64,000 nt of DNA from Halobacteriovorax sp. DA5 (GCF_002903145.1 NZ_PPDJ01000011.1:1-64000), one strand, 5' to 3'. Counted from the stretch's first letter, positions 18,042 through 27,397 are shown. Program-made: numbers and translations. The notes: generated by a model not told the origin, from the letters alone.

Positions 18042-19307
18042 GTGAAAAAAAGAATTAAAATTCGTCTATCGGCCAATGATATCATCTTCGAGGATGGTAA
18101 TTATATTGCCTTATTTAAAAAGGCCGGCTGGCCTGTGCATAAAACTCTCGATCGTTTTAGAGACAATTGTACAGATGCATTAGCAAGTTTTTTGAAGAAT
18201 CGAGCAGATGGAAAAGACCAGTATCTCGTTTTGGCCCACAGACTTGATGTGGAAACGTCGGGAATTCTTTTATTTGCAAAGAATAAAGAAGCGAATAAGT
18301 ATCTACAAGAACTCTTTAGTTCACACGATCCAAATAAGATAACGAAGAGCTACCTAGCAATATGTAGCGGAGAACTTTCTGAGCAAGAAGGAAGAATTGA
18401 GAACTTCTTAAAAGCTAATCGTGTCGGACATATTGAAAAGATGGCCGTGGTAAATTCAGGTGGAAAGAAGGCCATTACTGACTACAAGGTAATCGATACA
18501 AATAAGCAGTATTCACTTTTAGAATTTACTATTCTAACAGGTCGAAAGCACCAAATTCGCGCTCATGCAAAACATATGGGCCATCCGATTTATGGTGATC
18601 CAATTTATTCAAATTCAAAAGACCAAAGTGGACAAAGACTATGTGCCTATAAGCTTCGATTTTTTGATAAATTTTCAAATGAAGAAATTAACTTAAAAGT
18701 AGAAGCTCCATTTTCACTTGAGAATTTTAAAGAGCTTTCTAGTAATGGAGACAACCAGTATATCATCTTCAATAAGCCCTACGATGTTCTTTGCCAATTT
18801 GGAAAAGATCATCGAGATCAGTTAAGCCTTATCGATTATAAACTACCTAAGGAAGTCTATCCTATCGGACGACTTGATAAAGATAGTGAAGGTCTACTTA
18901 TTCTAACAAATGATGGAAAGTATAAGAACCAAATGGCAAATGCTGATAGCAAGGTTGAAAAAACCTATATTGTTCAAGTCGATGGCGATATTACGACAGA
19001 GGCAATTGAAAAGCTTAAACGTGGTGTTGTTATTAAAGGAAATTACAAGACAAAGCCTGCCAAAGTAAAAAAACTTGCGGATTTTAAAATTGAAGAGCGA
19101 GTACCTCCAGTGCGAGTAAGAAAGTCGATTCCAACATCTTGGATTGAAGTACGCATCTCAGAGGGACGTAACCGACAAATTCGCAGAATGTGTGCGGCCG
19201 TAGACTTTCCTACGCTTAGACTTATTCGAGTTGCTATTGGTGACGTAAAGCTTGGAAAACTTAAGGTTGGGGAATTCTCTTATTTCGATCCATCAAAGCA
19301 AAAATAA
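18042..19307 (+). CDS. fusion of two pseudouridine synthases (RluA-type plus RsuA-type)
   Basis: A 421-residue protein with two pseudouridine synthase domains. The first (about 15-215) is RluA-type with catalytic motif HRLDVETSGILLF (Asp near 69) and GRKHQIRAHAKHMGHPI. The second (about 237-420) is RsuA/RluE-type, with YIIFNKPYDVLCQF, GRLDKDSEGLLILTNDG (Asp near 278) and EGRNRQIRRMCAAVDFPT. Neither half has an obvious S4 RNA-binding domain. Each active-site Asp is intact, so both may modify uridines in rRNA. The start is GTG. The 3' end overlaps the convergent rhomboid gene by 47 bp. Targets cannot be told from sequence. Confidence 0.9.
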   Translation: MKKRIKIRLSANDIIFEDGNYIALFKKAGWPVHKTLDRFRDNCTDALASFLKNRADGKDQYLVLAHRLDVETSGILLFAKNKEANKYLQELFSSHDPNKITKSYLAICSGELSEQEGRIENFLKANRVGHIEKMAVVNSGGKKAITDYKVIDTNKQYSLLEFTILTGRKHQIRAHAKHMGHPIYGDPIYSNSKDQSGQRLCAYKLRFFDKFSNEEINLKVEAPFSLENFKELSSNGDNQYIIFNKPYDVLCQFGKDHRDQLSLIDYKLPKEVYPIGRLDKDSEGLLILTNDGKYKNQMANADSKVEKTYIVQVDGDITTEAIEKLKRGVVIKGNYKTKPAKVKKLADFKIEERVPPVRVRKSIPTSWIEVRISEGRNRQIRRMCAAVDFPTLRLIRVAIGDVKLGKLKVGEFSYFDPSKQK

Positions 19308-20109
19308 CACCTAAAATTGCACCACTTATCAGTCCACCACCATGGGCCCAGTTGGCCATCTTAAAATTAAAGACATCAAAGAAGCCTAAGAAAAGCCACC
19401 CTACCATAAGTACAATATCTGAAGTTGGAAGCTTAAACTTGAAATTTGGATTCAGTCTTGAGTAAGGCCATAAAAATCCCAATAGGCCGTAAACTACACC
19501 AGAGAGCCCGCCGAACATCCCCGGCGACATTATTGCTTGTAAAATATTTGAAGTAATTGCAGTAAATAGTAATAGTAAGACAAGAAAGACACTTCCCTTA
19601 GTTACTTCGATAAGCTTACCAAGCTCTTTCCACCAAAGCATATTAAAGAAGATGTGGATATAGCCAAAATGAATAAAGGCCGGAGAAAGTAGACGCCAAT
19701 ATTCTCCACGATTGATATCTGCAAAAGCATCAACCTTTGAAGTTGAAAAGAGAAAGAGATAGTAAAGGTTTTCATTTTTAAAGATCCAACCAAAAATAAA
19801 AACAATTACACATAAGGCCAATATAATAATTGTCGCAGGCCCCATACTTAAAGACTGAACGTACTGCCAATTCTCGTCGACTTTAGACGGCTTTGCCCCA
19901 CCAATGTAGACACGATAAACGTCACGGGCCTGTTGCAATTGATTAATATCCACAACAAATAAGTGATAGAAATCGTTCTCGTATTCTTTTGTGATATGAA
20001 TCCCCTCACGCAGAAGTTGTGCTTCAATCAGAGATGTGATCGACTCATCACGTAAAGAGCCAATATATTTAAGTCGTTTTAAGTTAATTTCAGTATCATG
20101 TTCACTCAT
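19261..20109 (-). CDS. rhomboid-family intramembrane serine protease
   Basis: A 282-residue inner-membrane protease. A cytosolic N-terminal domain (about 1-85) is followed by about six membrane helices. Active-site Ser203 lies in GGLSGVVYG and His256 in NWAHGGGLISGA; HIFFNMLWW is the conserved helix 2 region with the oxyanion-supporting Asn. It should cleave membrane-anchored substrates within the bilayer. The N-terminal segment resembles a small ferredoxin-like or signal-transducing domain seen in other rhomboids, but I am unsure. An AGGA ribosome site lies about 10 nt before the ATG. Confidence 0.92.
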   Translation of the reverse strand: MSEHDTEINLKRLKYIGSLRDESITSLIEAQLLREGIHITKEYENDFYHLFVVDINQLQQARDVYRVYIGGAKPSKVDENWQYVQSLSMGPATIIILALCVIVFIFGWIFKNENLYYLFLFSTSKVDAFADINRGEYWRLLSPAFIHFGYIHIFFNMLWWKELGKLIEVTKGSVFLVLLLLFTAITSNILQAIMSPGMFGGLSGVVYGLLGFLWPYSRLNPNFKFKLPTSDIVLMVGWLFLGFFDVFNFKMANWAHGGGLISGAILGVIFALMDRNKRIPQP

Positions 20110-20165
20110 GAAATCATTTTCCTACAAAGCTTGATAAAAGTCGATCTTACATAAATATTATGGAT

Positions 20166-20287
20166 TAGAGGTGTGATTCCACCTATATATTTGATAAGAT
20201 GGACTTAAATAAGTTGTTTTTTGACTTATTTTACGTTATTTAAATGGCATAACGTAAATTATTAATAAAAGGCGATACCTAAGGTAT
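20166..20287 (+). promoter_or_regulatory. suf operon control region with three inverted repeats
   Basis: Three separate dyads lie before the Rrf2-suf operon: TAGAGGTG/CACCTATA (20166-20173 and 20180-20187, one mismatch), TTTACGTTAT/ATAACGTAAA (20230-20239 and 20249-20258, perfect), and ATACCT-A-AGGTAT (20275-20287, perfect). TATAGGTGTGA over the ribosome site (20302-20312) repeats 20166-20176 with one mismatch. They are good candidate operators for the Rrf2 regulator encoded first in the operon; binding is inferred. Confidence 0.5.
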
Positions 20288-20317
20288 TTAACTCGTCACA
20301 ATATAGGTGTGAAACGC

Positions 20318-20752
20318 ATGTTTAAGGTTAGTAAAAAAACAGAATATGCCCTAAAAGCTCTAAAGCATATGCAAGAGCACGGACACACTTGTGCTGAAAA
20401 CTTAACTTCGGCCAGAGAAATATGTGACATCTACAAAATGCCTTTTGACCCCGTATCAAAAGTTATGCAAAAGCTAAATGGATACGGCGTCCTCTCATCA
20501 ATTAAGGGAATTAAAGGTGGCTACTTCCTAAGCCGTCCCCTGTCTGAAATTAATCTTTTTGAAGTCAGTAATTCAATCGAAGGAAAGATTTCAAATTCAG
20601 ACTGTGATGCCCTTAAAGGTAAATGTACTAAATACTTAAATTGCGAATTAATTTCACCAATAGAAAAGCTTAACTCTCACGTTAATCACCAGCTGATTAA
20701 CTTGTCGCTTGAAGAGTTATTAATGAATAAGGCAGGATTCACACATGAGTGA
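20318..20752 (+). CDS. Rrf2/IscR-type transcriptional regulator with Fe-S cysteines
   Basis: Winged-helix regulator of the Rrf2 family, 144 residues from the ATG at 20318; an AGGTG ribosome site 8 nt upstream supports this over the GTG at 20309. The recognition-helix region ([35 protein letters not shown]) is typical. Three cysteines in [18 protein letters not shown] (spacing C-x6-C-x5-C) match the Fe-S ligands of IscR-like proteins. It overlaps sufB by 8 bp and heads the operon, so it probably senses cluster status and autoregulates the suf genes through the upstream inverted repeats. Confidence 0.92.
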   Translation: MFKVSKKTEYALKALKHMQEHGHTCAENLTSAREICDIYKMPFDPVSKVMQKLNGYGVLSSIKGIKGGYFLSRPLSEINLFEVSNSIEGKISNSDCDALKGKCTKYLNCELISPIEKLNSHVNHQLINLSLEELLMNKAGFTHE

Positions 20753-22178
20753 TACACAATTAACAAAGTCAGAATATAAGTACGGCTTCTTTACAGACAT
20801 TGAAACTCAAGAGTTTCCTAAAGGTTTAAATGAAGACATCGTAAGAATGATTTCAGCAAAAAAGAATGAGCCTGAATGGTTACTTGAATATCGTCTAAAG
20901 GCGTTCCGTCTTTGGAAGCAAATGCCAATGCCAAATTGGGCAAAACTTGAGATTCCAGAAATTGATTTTGAAGATCTGTATTACTATGCAGCACCAAAAT
21001 CAACAGAAAGTGCGCCAAAGAGTCTTGATGATTTAGACCCAGAACTTTTAGCGACTTTTGAGAAGTTAGGAATTCCATTATCTGAACAGAAAAGAATTTC
21101 AGGTGTTGCAGTTGATGCAGTATTTGACTCAGTTTCAGTTGGGACAACATATAAAGAAGAGCTTGAAGCAGTTGGTGTTATTTTCTGCTCTATTTCGGAA
21201 GCAGTACAAGAGCATCCTGAGCTAGTAAAAAAATATCTTGGTACAGTTGTGCCACCAGCAGATAACTTCTATGCAGCACTAAACGCAGCAGTATTCTCGG
21301 ATGGATCATTTGTTTACATCCCAGAGGGTGTAACTTGCCCGATGGATCTTTCAACTTACTTTAGAATCAATGCAAAAGAGACAGGACAGTTTGAGAGAAC
21401 ACTTGTTGTTGCAGATAAGGGAAGCTACGTAAATTACCTTGAAGGTTGTACAGCTCCACAAAGAGATGAAAACCAACTTCACGCGGCCATCGTTGAACTT
21501 ATTGCTCTTGATGATGCAGAAATTAAGTACTCAACTGTTCAAAACTGGTATGCCGGTGATGAAAAAGGAAAAGGTGGTATTTATAACTTCGTAACAAAGC
21601 GTGGGAACTGCCTTGGAAAGAATTCAAAAATTTCTTGGACTCAAGTTGAAGCAGGTTCTGCAATCACTTGGAAGTACCCGTCATGTAACTTAATTGGTGA
21701 AAACTCTCAAGGAGCTTTCTACTCTGTTGCACTAACAAATAATAAAATGCAGGCCGATACTGGAACAAAAATGGTTCACATCGGTAAGAACACAAAGTCG
21801 ACAATTATTTCAAAAGGTATCTCAGCAGAGGAATCTGAAAATAACTATCGAGGCCTTGTAAAAGTTATGCCTTCGGCAATTGGCGCAAAGAACTATTCTC
21901 AATGTGACTCAATGCTTGTTGGTTCAAAGTGTTCAGCAAACACATTCCCATATATTGACGTGAAAAATAATACGGCAACTGTAGAGCACGAGGCCTCAAC
22001 TTCAAAGATTTCTGAAGATCAGCTTTTCTACCTACAGCAACGTGGGATGGATATGGAAAAATGTATCTCAATGATCGTAAATGGTTTCTGTAGTGAAGTA
22101 TTTAAAGAACTTCCACTAGAGTTCTCTGTTGAAGCCGTTAAGTTAATTGAGATGAAATTAGAAAATTCAATTGGATAA
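20745..22178 (+). CDS. sufB: Fe-S cluster assembly scaffold SufB
   Basis: Scaffold subunit of the SufBCD complex, 477 residues. Marks are [21 protein letters not shown], the central [44 protein letters not shown] written in two parts of the core, and [16 protein letters not shown] with the conserved Cys and the C-terminal [19 protein letters not shown]. It receives sulfur from SufS and builds clusters in the cytosol with SufC and SufD, encoded directly downstream. The start overlaps the regulator gene by 8 bp. Confidence 0.97.
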   Translation: MSDTQLTKSEYKYGFFTDIETQEFPKGLNEDIVRMISAKKNEPEWLLEYRLKAFRLWKQMPMPNWAKLEIPEIDFEDLYYYAAPKSTESAPKSLDDLDPELLATFEKLGIPLSEQKRISGVAVDAVFDSVSVGTTYKEELEAVGVIFCSISEAVQEHPELVKKYLGTVVPPADNFYAALNAAVFSDGSFVYIPEGVTCPMDLSTYFRINAKETGQFERTLVVADKGSYVNYLEGCTAPQRDENQLHAAIVELIALDDAEIKYSTVQNWYAGDEKGKGGIYNFVTKRGNCLGKNSKISWTQVEAGSAITWKYPSCNLIGENSQGAFYSVALTNNKMQADTGTKMVHIGKNTKSTIISKGISAEESENNYRGLVKVMPSAIGAKNYSQCDSMLVGSKCSANTFPYIDVKNNTATVEHEASTSKISEDQLFYLQQRGMDMEKCISMIVNGFCSEVFKELPLEFSVEAVKLIEMKLENSIG

Positions 22179-22205
22179 AATTTAGATTTATATAAAGGGA
22201 AAAAA

Positions 22206-22964
22206 ATGAGCTTACTTACAGTTAAAGATGTTCACGCAAGAGTAGAAGAAAAAGAAATTCTTAAAGGGATTTCTATTGAAGTTAAACCAGGTGAAGTTCA
22301 CGCAATTATGGGACCAAACGGTTCAGGAAAGAGTACTCTTTCTAAAGTTATCGCTGGTCACCCTTCATTTGAAGTAACAAGTGGATCTATTGATTACAAT
22401 ATCAATGGAAAGCAAACAGACCTACTAGAACTTGAGCCAGATGAAAGAGCAAAGAATGGAATCTTTCTAGGCTTCCAATACCCTATTGAAGTTCCAGGTG
22501 TATCAAATATTGACTTCCTTCTTGAGTCATTTAATGAAGTATCTAAATCTCAAGGTGCTGCAGAAATGAAAAAAGAAGAATTCAGAGAATTCCTAAGACC
22601 AAAATTAGAACTACTAGAGATGAGAGAAGAATTCTTAGACCGTCCAGTTAACACAGGTTTTTCTGGTGGTGAAAAGAAGAAAAATGAAATCCTTCAAATG
22701 GCCGTTCTAAACCCAAAGATTGCACTACTTGATGAAACAGACTCAGGTCTTGATATCGACGCTCTTAAGATCGTTGCAAAAGGTGTTAATGCGATCAAGT
22801 CTAAGTACAATGGTATCGTTCTAGTAACACACTACCAAAGACTTCTAGACTATATCGTTCCTGATTATGTTCACGTACTAAGTGGCGGTAAAATTATTAA
22901 GTCAGGTGGAAAAGAGCTAGCTCTTGAGCTTGAAGAGAAAGGTTACGACTGGTTAACAAAATAA
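22206..22964 (+). CDS. sufC: Fe-S cluster assembly ATPase SufC
   Basis: Cytosolic ABC-type ATPase of the SufBCD complex, 252 residues. Walker A is GPNGSGKST (near 36-44), the SufC-type signature is TGFSGGEKKKNEILQM, Walker B is IALLDETDSGLD, and the switch His is in VTHYQRLLDY. A GGG-containing ribosome site precedes the ATG. It lies 27 bp after sufB and 15 bp before sufD. ATP hydrolysis drives rearrangement of the SufB-SufD heterodimer during cluster assembly. Confidence 0.97.
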   Translation: MSLLTVKDVHARVEEKEILKGISIEVKPGEVHAIMGPNGSGKSTLSKVIAGHPSFEVTSGSIDYNINGKQTDLLELEPDERAKNGIFLGFQYPIEVPGVSNIDFLLESFNEVSKSQGAAEMKKEEFREFLRPKLELLEMREEFLDRPVNTGFSGGEKKKNEILQMAVLNPKIALLDETDSGLDIDALKIVAKGVNAIKSKYNGIVLVTHYQRLLDYIVPDYVHVLSGGKIIKSGGKELALELEEKGYDWLTK

Positions 22965-22979
22965 GGACTAGGATTAATA

Positions 22980-24221
22980 ATGAATATCCAAGAATTAACA
23001 GACCAATACTTAAATGATCTAGCAACTTATGCTAAATCAGATTCAAATAAGGAAGCCTTGAATAATTTTAAGGCCCGTGGACTTCCACACACAAAGATGG
23101 AAGACTGGATTTATACGAAACTTACAGATGTATTACCTGAAAAGTTTACGGTTACAACTGAGAAAGCGATGCTTAAAAATGTTAAGGTTGCAGGAAAGTA
23201 TCAAGTTGTTCTTTTAAATGGTCAGTACTCTAAAGCAGACTCATTCTTTCCAGAAGAAATCACCGTTGAGCACAAGGCACTCGTAGCAAATGAGGCCAAT
23301 TGTGACCAAACAGATATCTTTGCCATGCTTAATGCTTCTGCTGTCGAAAATATTATTGAAATCAATGTACCAAAAAATGTAAGTGTTGATGATATTATCT
23401 CAATTGTTCATATTTCAGACTTTGATGGAGAATTTGCTCTTCCTCGTATTCACGTTAACGTTGAGCAATTTTCAAAGGTTAGTTTTGTAGAGATTTTCAC
23501 GGGAAGTGACAAGGCATATAATATAAACGCTGTCTCAAATTTCAAAATTGCAGATGGAGCAAATGTAAGCCACGTAAAAGTACAAACAGATGGTGCAAAT
23601 GCATTTCACGTAAGTAGTGTTAATGCTGACATTGCAAAAGATGCTCACTTCAAATCATTTACTTTTACAACTGGTGCAAAGAAATCACGTAACGAAATGA
23701 GAGTGCGTCTTAATGGGACAGGTGCAACTGCAAGTGTTGATGGACTATACGCTCTTAGAGGTGATCAACATACAGACAACTTCTCACTAATTTCGCATAT
23801 CAAAGAAAGAACAGATAGTTCTCAGCTTTTCAAAGGAGTTCTTGATAACAAGGCCCGTGGAGTTTTCACTGGGAAAGTTCTTGTTTGTCGAGACGCTCAA
23901 CTTGTAAATTCTGAGCAATTAAATAAGAACCTACTTTTATCTAAGGGTGCTCACGTTGATACTCGTCCACAACTAGAAGTTTATGCTGACGATGTTAAGT
24001 GTGCCCACGGTGCAACAGTAGGACAAATGAGTGATGAAGAAGCTTTCTATCTACAGTCTCGTGGTTTATCAAAAGAGCGCGTGCAAAAACTACTTATCCA
24101 CGCATTCTGTTCAGATGCAATTACAAAAATTGAAGATGAGAAAATTGAAAACTTCTTAAGTGAAATTCTATTTGAATCATTTGAAAAAAACACATTTGAT
24201 GAAATGGAAAAGGAATCTTAA
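22980..24221 (+). CDS. sufD: Fe-S cluster assembly protein SufD
   Basis: Second scaffold subunit of SufBCD, 413 residues. The C-terminal beta-helix and helical end are recognisable from DVKCAHGATVGQMSDEEAFYLQSRGL, where the His of CAHGAT is the conserved cluster-related residue, and LLIHAFCSDAITKI. The N-terminus has KARGLPHTKMEDWIYT, typical of SufD. Its stop codon and the sufS start share one base (TAATG), so the two are translationally coupled. Confidence 0.95.
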   Translation: MNIQELTDQYLNDLATYAKSDSNKEALNNFKARGLPHTKMEDWIYTKLTDVLPEKFTVTTEKAMLKNVKVAGKYQVVLLNGQYSKADSFFPEEITVEHKALVANEANCDQTDIFAMLNASAVENIIEINVPKNVSVDDIISIVHISDFDGEFALPRIHVNVEQFSKVSFVEIFTGSDKAYNINAVSNFKIADGANVSHVKVQTDGANAFHVSSVNADIAKDAHFKSFTFTTGAKKSRNEMRVRLNGTGATASVDGLYALRGDQHTDNFSLISHIKERTDSSQLFKGVLDNKARGVFTGKVLVCRDAQLVNSEQLNKNLLLSKGAHVDTRPQLEVYADDVKCAHGATVGQMSDEEAFYLQSRGLSKERVQKLLIHAFCSDAITKIEDEKIENFLSEILFESFEKNTFDEMEKES

Positions 24222-25441
24222 TGGCCTTCGAAATTAATGCTATTAGAGCACAATTTCCACAACTAGAAAGAAAAGTACATGATAAGCCACTTATCTACTT
24301 AGATAATGCTGCATCTACTCTTAAACATATTAATGTAATCAATACTGTTAATGAGCATTACTCACATAATGTTGCCAATATTCACAGAGGAGTTCACTAC
24401 CTAAGTGAGTTTGGAACTATTAAGTATGAAGAAACACGTGATGCGATTCAATCACTGATCAATGCTAATTCAAGAGTTGAAATTATTTTTACTAAAGGAA
24501 CAACTGATAGCTTAAACTTAGTTGCGAACTCTTTTATTCCTTACTACTTGAAAAAAGATGATGTCATTCTAATCTCAACTATGGAGCACCATTCAAATAT
24601 TGTACCTTGGCAGATCCAAGCAGAAAAGATTGGGGCTAAAGTTAGAGAGATTCCAATTACTGATGAAGGAGACATCAACGAAGAAGCTTATGTGAAGCTT
24701 CTTTCTGAAGGTAATGTAAAACTAGTTTCAATGGCCCATATTTCAAATAGCCTTGGAACAGTTAACAATATCAAAAAATACATTAAGCTTGCACATGATA
24801 ATGGTGCCTACTTTTGCGTTGATGCTGCACAGTCGATTGCGCATGAAAAGATTGACGTTCAAGACTTAAATTGCGACTTCCTCGCCTTCTCATCTCACAA
24901 GATGTTTGGACCAACTGGAATTGGCGCACTATATGGTAAAGAGAAACTTCTTGAATCTATGCCACCTTACCAAGGTGGTGGTGATATGATCGATGTTGTG
25001 ACAATTGAGAAAACAACTTATAACGATCTTCCACATAAATTTGAAGCTGGTACACCTCATATTGCTGGTGGTATCGGGCTTAAACCAGCAGTTGATTTCA
25101 TCGTTAATTGTGACCTCGATGTTATTAAGAGTTATGAAAAAGAGCTTCTTGATTATGCAACAAAACAAATTCTTGAGGTTGAAAAGGTTCGCTTAATTGG
25201 GACAGCAAAAGAGAAGGCCTCTGTTCTATCATTTGTCGTTGAAGGCGCTCACCCACACGATCTAGGAACACTTTTAGATCGCCAAGGTGTTGCAATTAGA
25301 ACTGGTCACCACTGTACGCAACCATTAATGAAAAGGTTCGGAATCGGTGCTACTGCAAGGGCCTCGTTCTCGTTGTATAATACAAAAGAAGAAATTGATA
25401 ATTTTATAAAAGCACTACATAAGGCCATCAACTTCCTATAA
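24221..25441 (+). CDS. sufS: cysteine desulfurase SufS
   Basis: PLP-dependent group II cysteine desulfurase, 406 residues, supplying sulfur to SufB. The PLP lysine is Lys227 in FSSHKMFGPTGIGALYG, THEHHSN-type binding is seen as TMEHHSNIVPWQ, and the catalytic Cys365 is in RTGHHCTQPLM, the SufS-type context. No SufE or SufU partner gene is visible in the operon, so the sulfur acceptor must be encoded elsewhere or be replaced. Confidence 0.96.
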   Translation: MAFEINAIRAQFPQLERKVHDKPLIYLDNAASTLKHINVINTVNEHYSHNVANIHRGVHYLSEFGTIKYEETRDAIQSLINANSRVEIIFTKGTTDSLNLVANSFIPYYLKKDDVILISTMEHHSNIVPWQIQAEKIGAKVREIPITDEGDINEEAYVKLLSEGNVKLVSMAHISNSLGTVNNIKKYIKLAHDNGAYFCVDAAQSIAHEKIDVQDLNCDFLAFSSHKMFGPTGIGALYGKEKLLESMPPYQGGGDMIDVVTIEKTTYNDLPHKFEAGTPHIAGGIGLKPAVDFIVNCDLDVIKSYEKELLDYATKQILEVEKVRLIGTAKEKASVLSFVVEGAHPHDLGTLLDRQGVAIRTGHHCTQPLMKRFGIGATARASFSLYNTKEEIDNFIKALHKAINFL

Positions 25442-25468
25442 GAAGTTAAGGTAACAAAGGTAAAGTAT

Positions 25469-26032
25469 ATGAGTGAAGTAACAATCGACATTCAACCAAC
25501 ACCAAACCCAAATGCACTTAAGTTCATTTTAAATCAAAATGTAAAAGCATCTGGTTCTTCAACTTTTAGAACACCAATGGAGTGTGGAGAGGTTAACCTA
25601 GGAGTTAATCTTTTTACAATTCGTGGAATTGACCAATTACACTTTTTTGAAAATGTTATCACAGTGACAAAATTCAATTATGAAGATTGGGATGATATTG
25701 AGCCAAAGATCCTTGAAACAATCAAGCACGATCTACCAAATCACAATCCAGAATACGAAGAATTTGATCCAGAAAAAGAGCGTCGTGAAAACCTACCTCA
25801 AGAGCTAAAAGATATTGAGGCCGTACTTGATCGTACAGTTAGACAATACCTACAAGCTGACGGTGGAGATATTCAGACTGTTTCTTATGAAGACAATATT
25901 CTACTTGTTCGTTATCAAGGTGCATGTGGGACTTGCCCATCATCGACAACTGGAACTCTTGAGGCAATTAAGTCAACTCTAAGAGCAGAGTATAATCCAG
26001 CGATTGATGTTTACATTGCCCCTGATTGGTAA
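25469..26032 (+). CDS. nfu: Nfu-type Fe-S carrier protein
   Basis: A 187-residue Fe-S cluster carrier with two domains. The N-terminal Nfu_N domain (about 5-90) starts with IQPTPNPNALKFILN; the C-terminal NifU-like domain (about 108-187) carries the cluster-binding CxxC in GACGTCPSS together with YLQADGGDIQTVSYE. It should receive clusters from SufBCD and deliver them to target enzymes. It is the last gene of the suf operon, 27 bp after sufS. Confidence 0.94.
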   Translation: MSEVTIDIQPTPNPNALKFILNQNVKASGSSTFRTPMECGEVNLGVNLFTIRGIDQLHFFENVITVTKFNYEDWDDIEPKILETIKHDLPNHNPEYEEFDPEKERRENLPQELKDIEAVLDRTVRQYLQADGGDIQTVSYEDNILLVRYQGACGTCPSSTTGTLEAIKSTLRAEYNPAIDVYIAPDW

Positions 26033-26215
26033 CGCCCGCGTCATTGACTGGCATAGGCCAGTCAATGGGACGCTGCGCGCGCGCCCCTAATCTTTAGCTT
26101 GCCAATAAATACGAGAGCGAGGGTTCAGTCTGCTTCGGCTCCTGCCTCCCGCAGACATACAGGTCATCGTGACCATAACGCCCGAGCGGTTCGTCACAGG
26201 CGCCAATGGCACAAA
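26033..26215. other. GC-rich structured island between convergent genes
   Basis: About 58% GC over 26041-26210 by my count, far above the surroundings. It begins with a 15-bp stem with a 2-nt bulge (26038-26052 with 26057-26073, core ATTGACTGGC/GCCAGTCAAT), then an alternating GC run, and further short dyads (GTCTGC/GCAGAC near 26128-26155; GGTCA/TGACC near 26162-26174). The first hairpin may end the suf transcript, though no T-run follows. No coding frame or known RNA family is recognised. Confidence 0.55.
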
Positions 26216-26231
26216 CTATTTCAAAAATCAC

Positions 26232-26900
26232 CTACCCAACAATCGAATAGATAATCATAAAGTGCAACGTCGCGGCCACACAAACGAATAGATGAAATAA
26301 TTCATGATAACCAAACCACTTGGCATACCTACCAGGCTTCTTTAATCCGTAAAAAATAGCACCTATTGTATAGAGAACTCCACCAGAAATTAAGAGCGAG
26401 ATATTTGTCATCCCTAATTTTGGGATAAGCTCAGATAAATATGGAAGAACCATGTAGCCAGGTATCAGATAAATAATTGCACTTACCTTCTCAGGTAAAT
26501 TTGGAAAGAAGATTGATTTTAAGATACCAATTGCAGCAACAGTCCAAATACTAATAAGCAAAGTCGAACCGGACTCTCCATTTAAAACAAGAAGAGTTAT
26601 AGGCGTACAAGTTCCTGCAATCATCACGTAAATAGCACTATGATCTAGCCTGCCAAGAAGGTCTCGTGCTTTAGGCTCCCAATGAATTCGGTGATAGAAG
26701 GCACTCACTCCAAGCATCATTAGAAGGCCTAGAGAATAGATGATAGTCGAAATATACTGAGTGGTATTTACACTTTTAGCTATGAGAAGTGAACAGGCTC
26801 CAAGGGAGATAAAGAACATGGCCTGATGAGACCAACCTCTGAGAATGGGCTTTTGCTTGGCTTTTTGCATATAAGGAGCATACCCTCGATAAGCGTTCAA
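26232..26900 (-). CDS. hemolysin III / PAQR-family membrane protein
   Basis: A 222-residue inner-membrane protein with about seven transmembrane helices. The family marks are SAFYHRIHW (first conserved His), LDHSAIYVMIAGTCTPI (conserved Asp and Ser), and WFGYHELFHLFVCVAATLHF with the two C-terminal metal-type His. The family includes YqfA and eukaryotic adiponectin-type receptors; it is a predicted metal-dependent hydrolase, and the name hemolysin is historical. It is convergent with the suf operon across the GC-rich island. A 16-bp palindrome lies 42 bp upstream of its start. Confidence 0.9.
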   Translation of the reverse strand: MNAYRGYAPYMQKAKQKPILRGWSHQAMFFISLGACSLLIAKSVNTTQYISTIIYSLGLLMMLGVSAFYHRIHWEPKARDLLGRLDHSAIYVMIAGTCTPITLLVLNGESGSTLLISIWTVAAIGILKSIFFPNLPEKVSAIIYLIPGYMVLPYLSELIPKLGMTNISLLISGGVLYTIGAIFYGLKKPGRYAKWFGYHELFHLFVCVAATLHFMIIYSIVG

Positions 26901-26941
26901 CTAAAGCCAAGGCCCAAGATTTTACATTTATATTACATTGT

Positions 26942-26957
26942 TACAACAGCTGTTGTA
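26942..26957. promoter_or_regulatory. perfect 16-bp palindrome, candidate operator
   Basis: TACAACAG/CTGTTGTA is a perfect dyad with no spacer, in the 66-bp gap upstream of the hemolysin III-like gene and downstream of a small minus-strand gene. No T-run follows in either direction, so a protein-binding site is likelier than a terminator. The binding protein is unknown. Confidence 0.4.
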
Positions 26958-26966
26958 GAGCATGTT

Positions 26967-27200
26967 CTATAAATCAGAAAATTTCATTTTGATTAATTCT
27001 TTTTTTACAACACCAAGAAGCTCGCGACACTCGCCTTCTTCAAGGCCATATAATTTATGAGAAGTTTGTAGCTCTTTTGGTTCTTTGAAATCATTTTTAA
27101 AACTTTGCAATCTGTTATTAAGATTATTTCTAAGCGTTCTCATTTGCTTTGGCGTGTATTCTTTAATTTCTTCTAATAATTCTTGTAGTCTTTTAGACAT
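26967..27200 (-). CDS. small charged helical protein, unknown function
   Basis: A 77-residue, highly charged, probably all-helical cytosolic protein (MSKRLQELLEEIKEYTPKQM; later GLEEGECRELLGVVKKELIK). No family recognised. An AGAGGTAG ribosome site directly upstream of the ATG supports translation. It lies on the same strand as the hemolysin III-like gene, 66 bp upstream of it. Confidence 0.65.
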   Translation of the reverse strand: MSKRLQELLEEIKEYTPKQMRTLRNNLNNRLQSFKNDFKEPKELQTSHKLYGLEEGECRELLGVVKKELIKMKFSDL

Positions 27201-27397
27201 TTTCTACCTCTTACTAATCTTGCAATGCATCCGAATTAGGATTCAGGCACCTTACATAAATTCCTAAACTGTGTAAAATTAAAATAAATTGTATTGATCA
27301 AATCAATTAAAACTATGACCATTAAGTATTTTCTTATAGACACCAATAGTTTGATGTGCCAAACTTATATTTAACAACTCTAACAAAGGGGTAATTT

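Noticed and set aside
27294..27306. FNR-like site TTGAT-N3-ATCAA
   Set aside because: The spacer is 3 bp where FNR/CRP-type sites need 4, and no FNR-dependent gene is adjacent.
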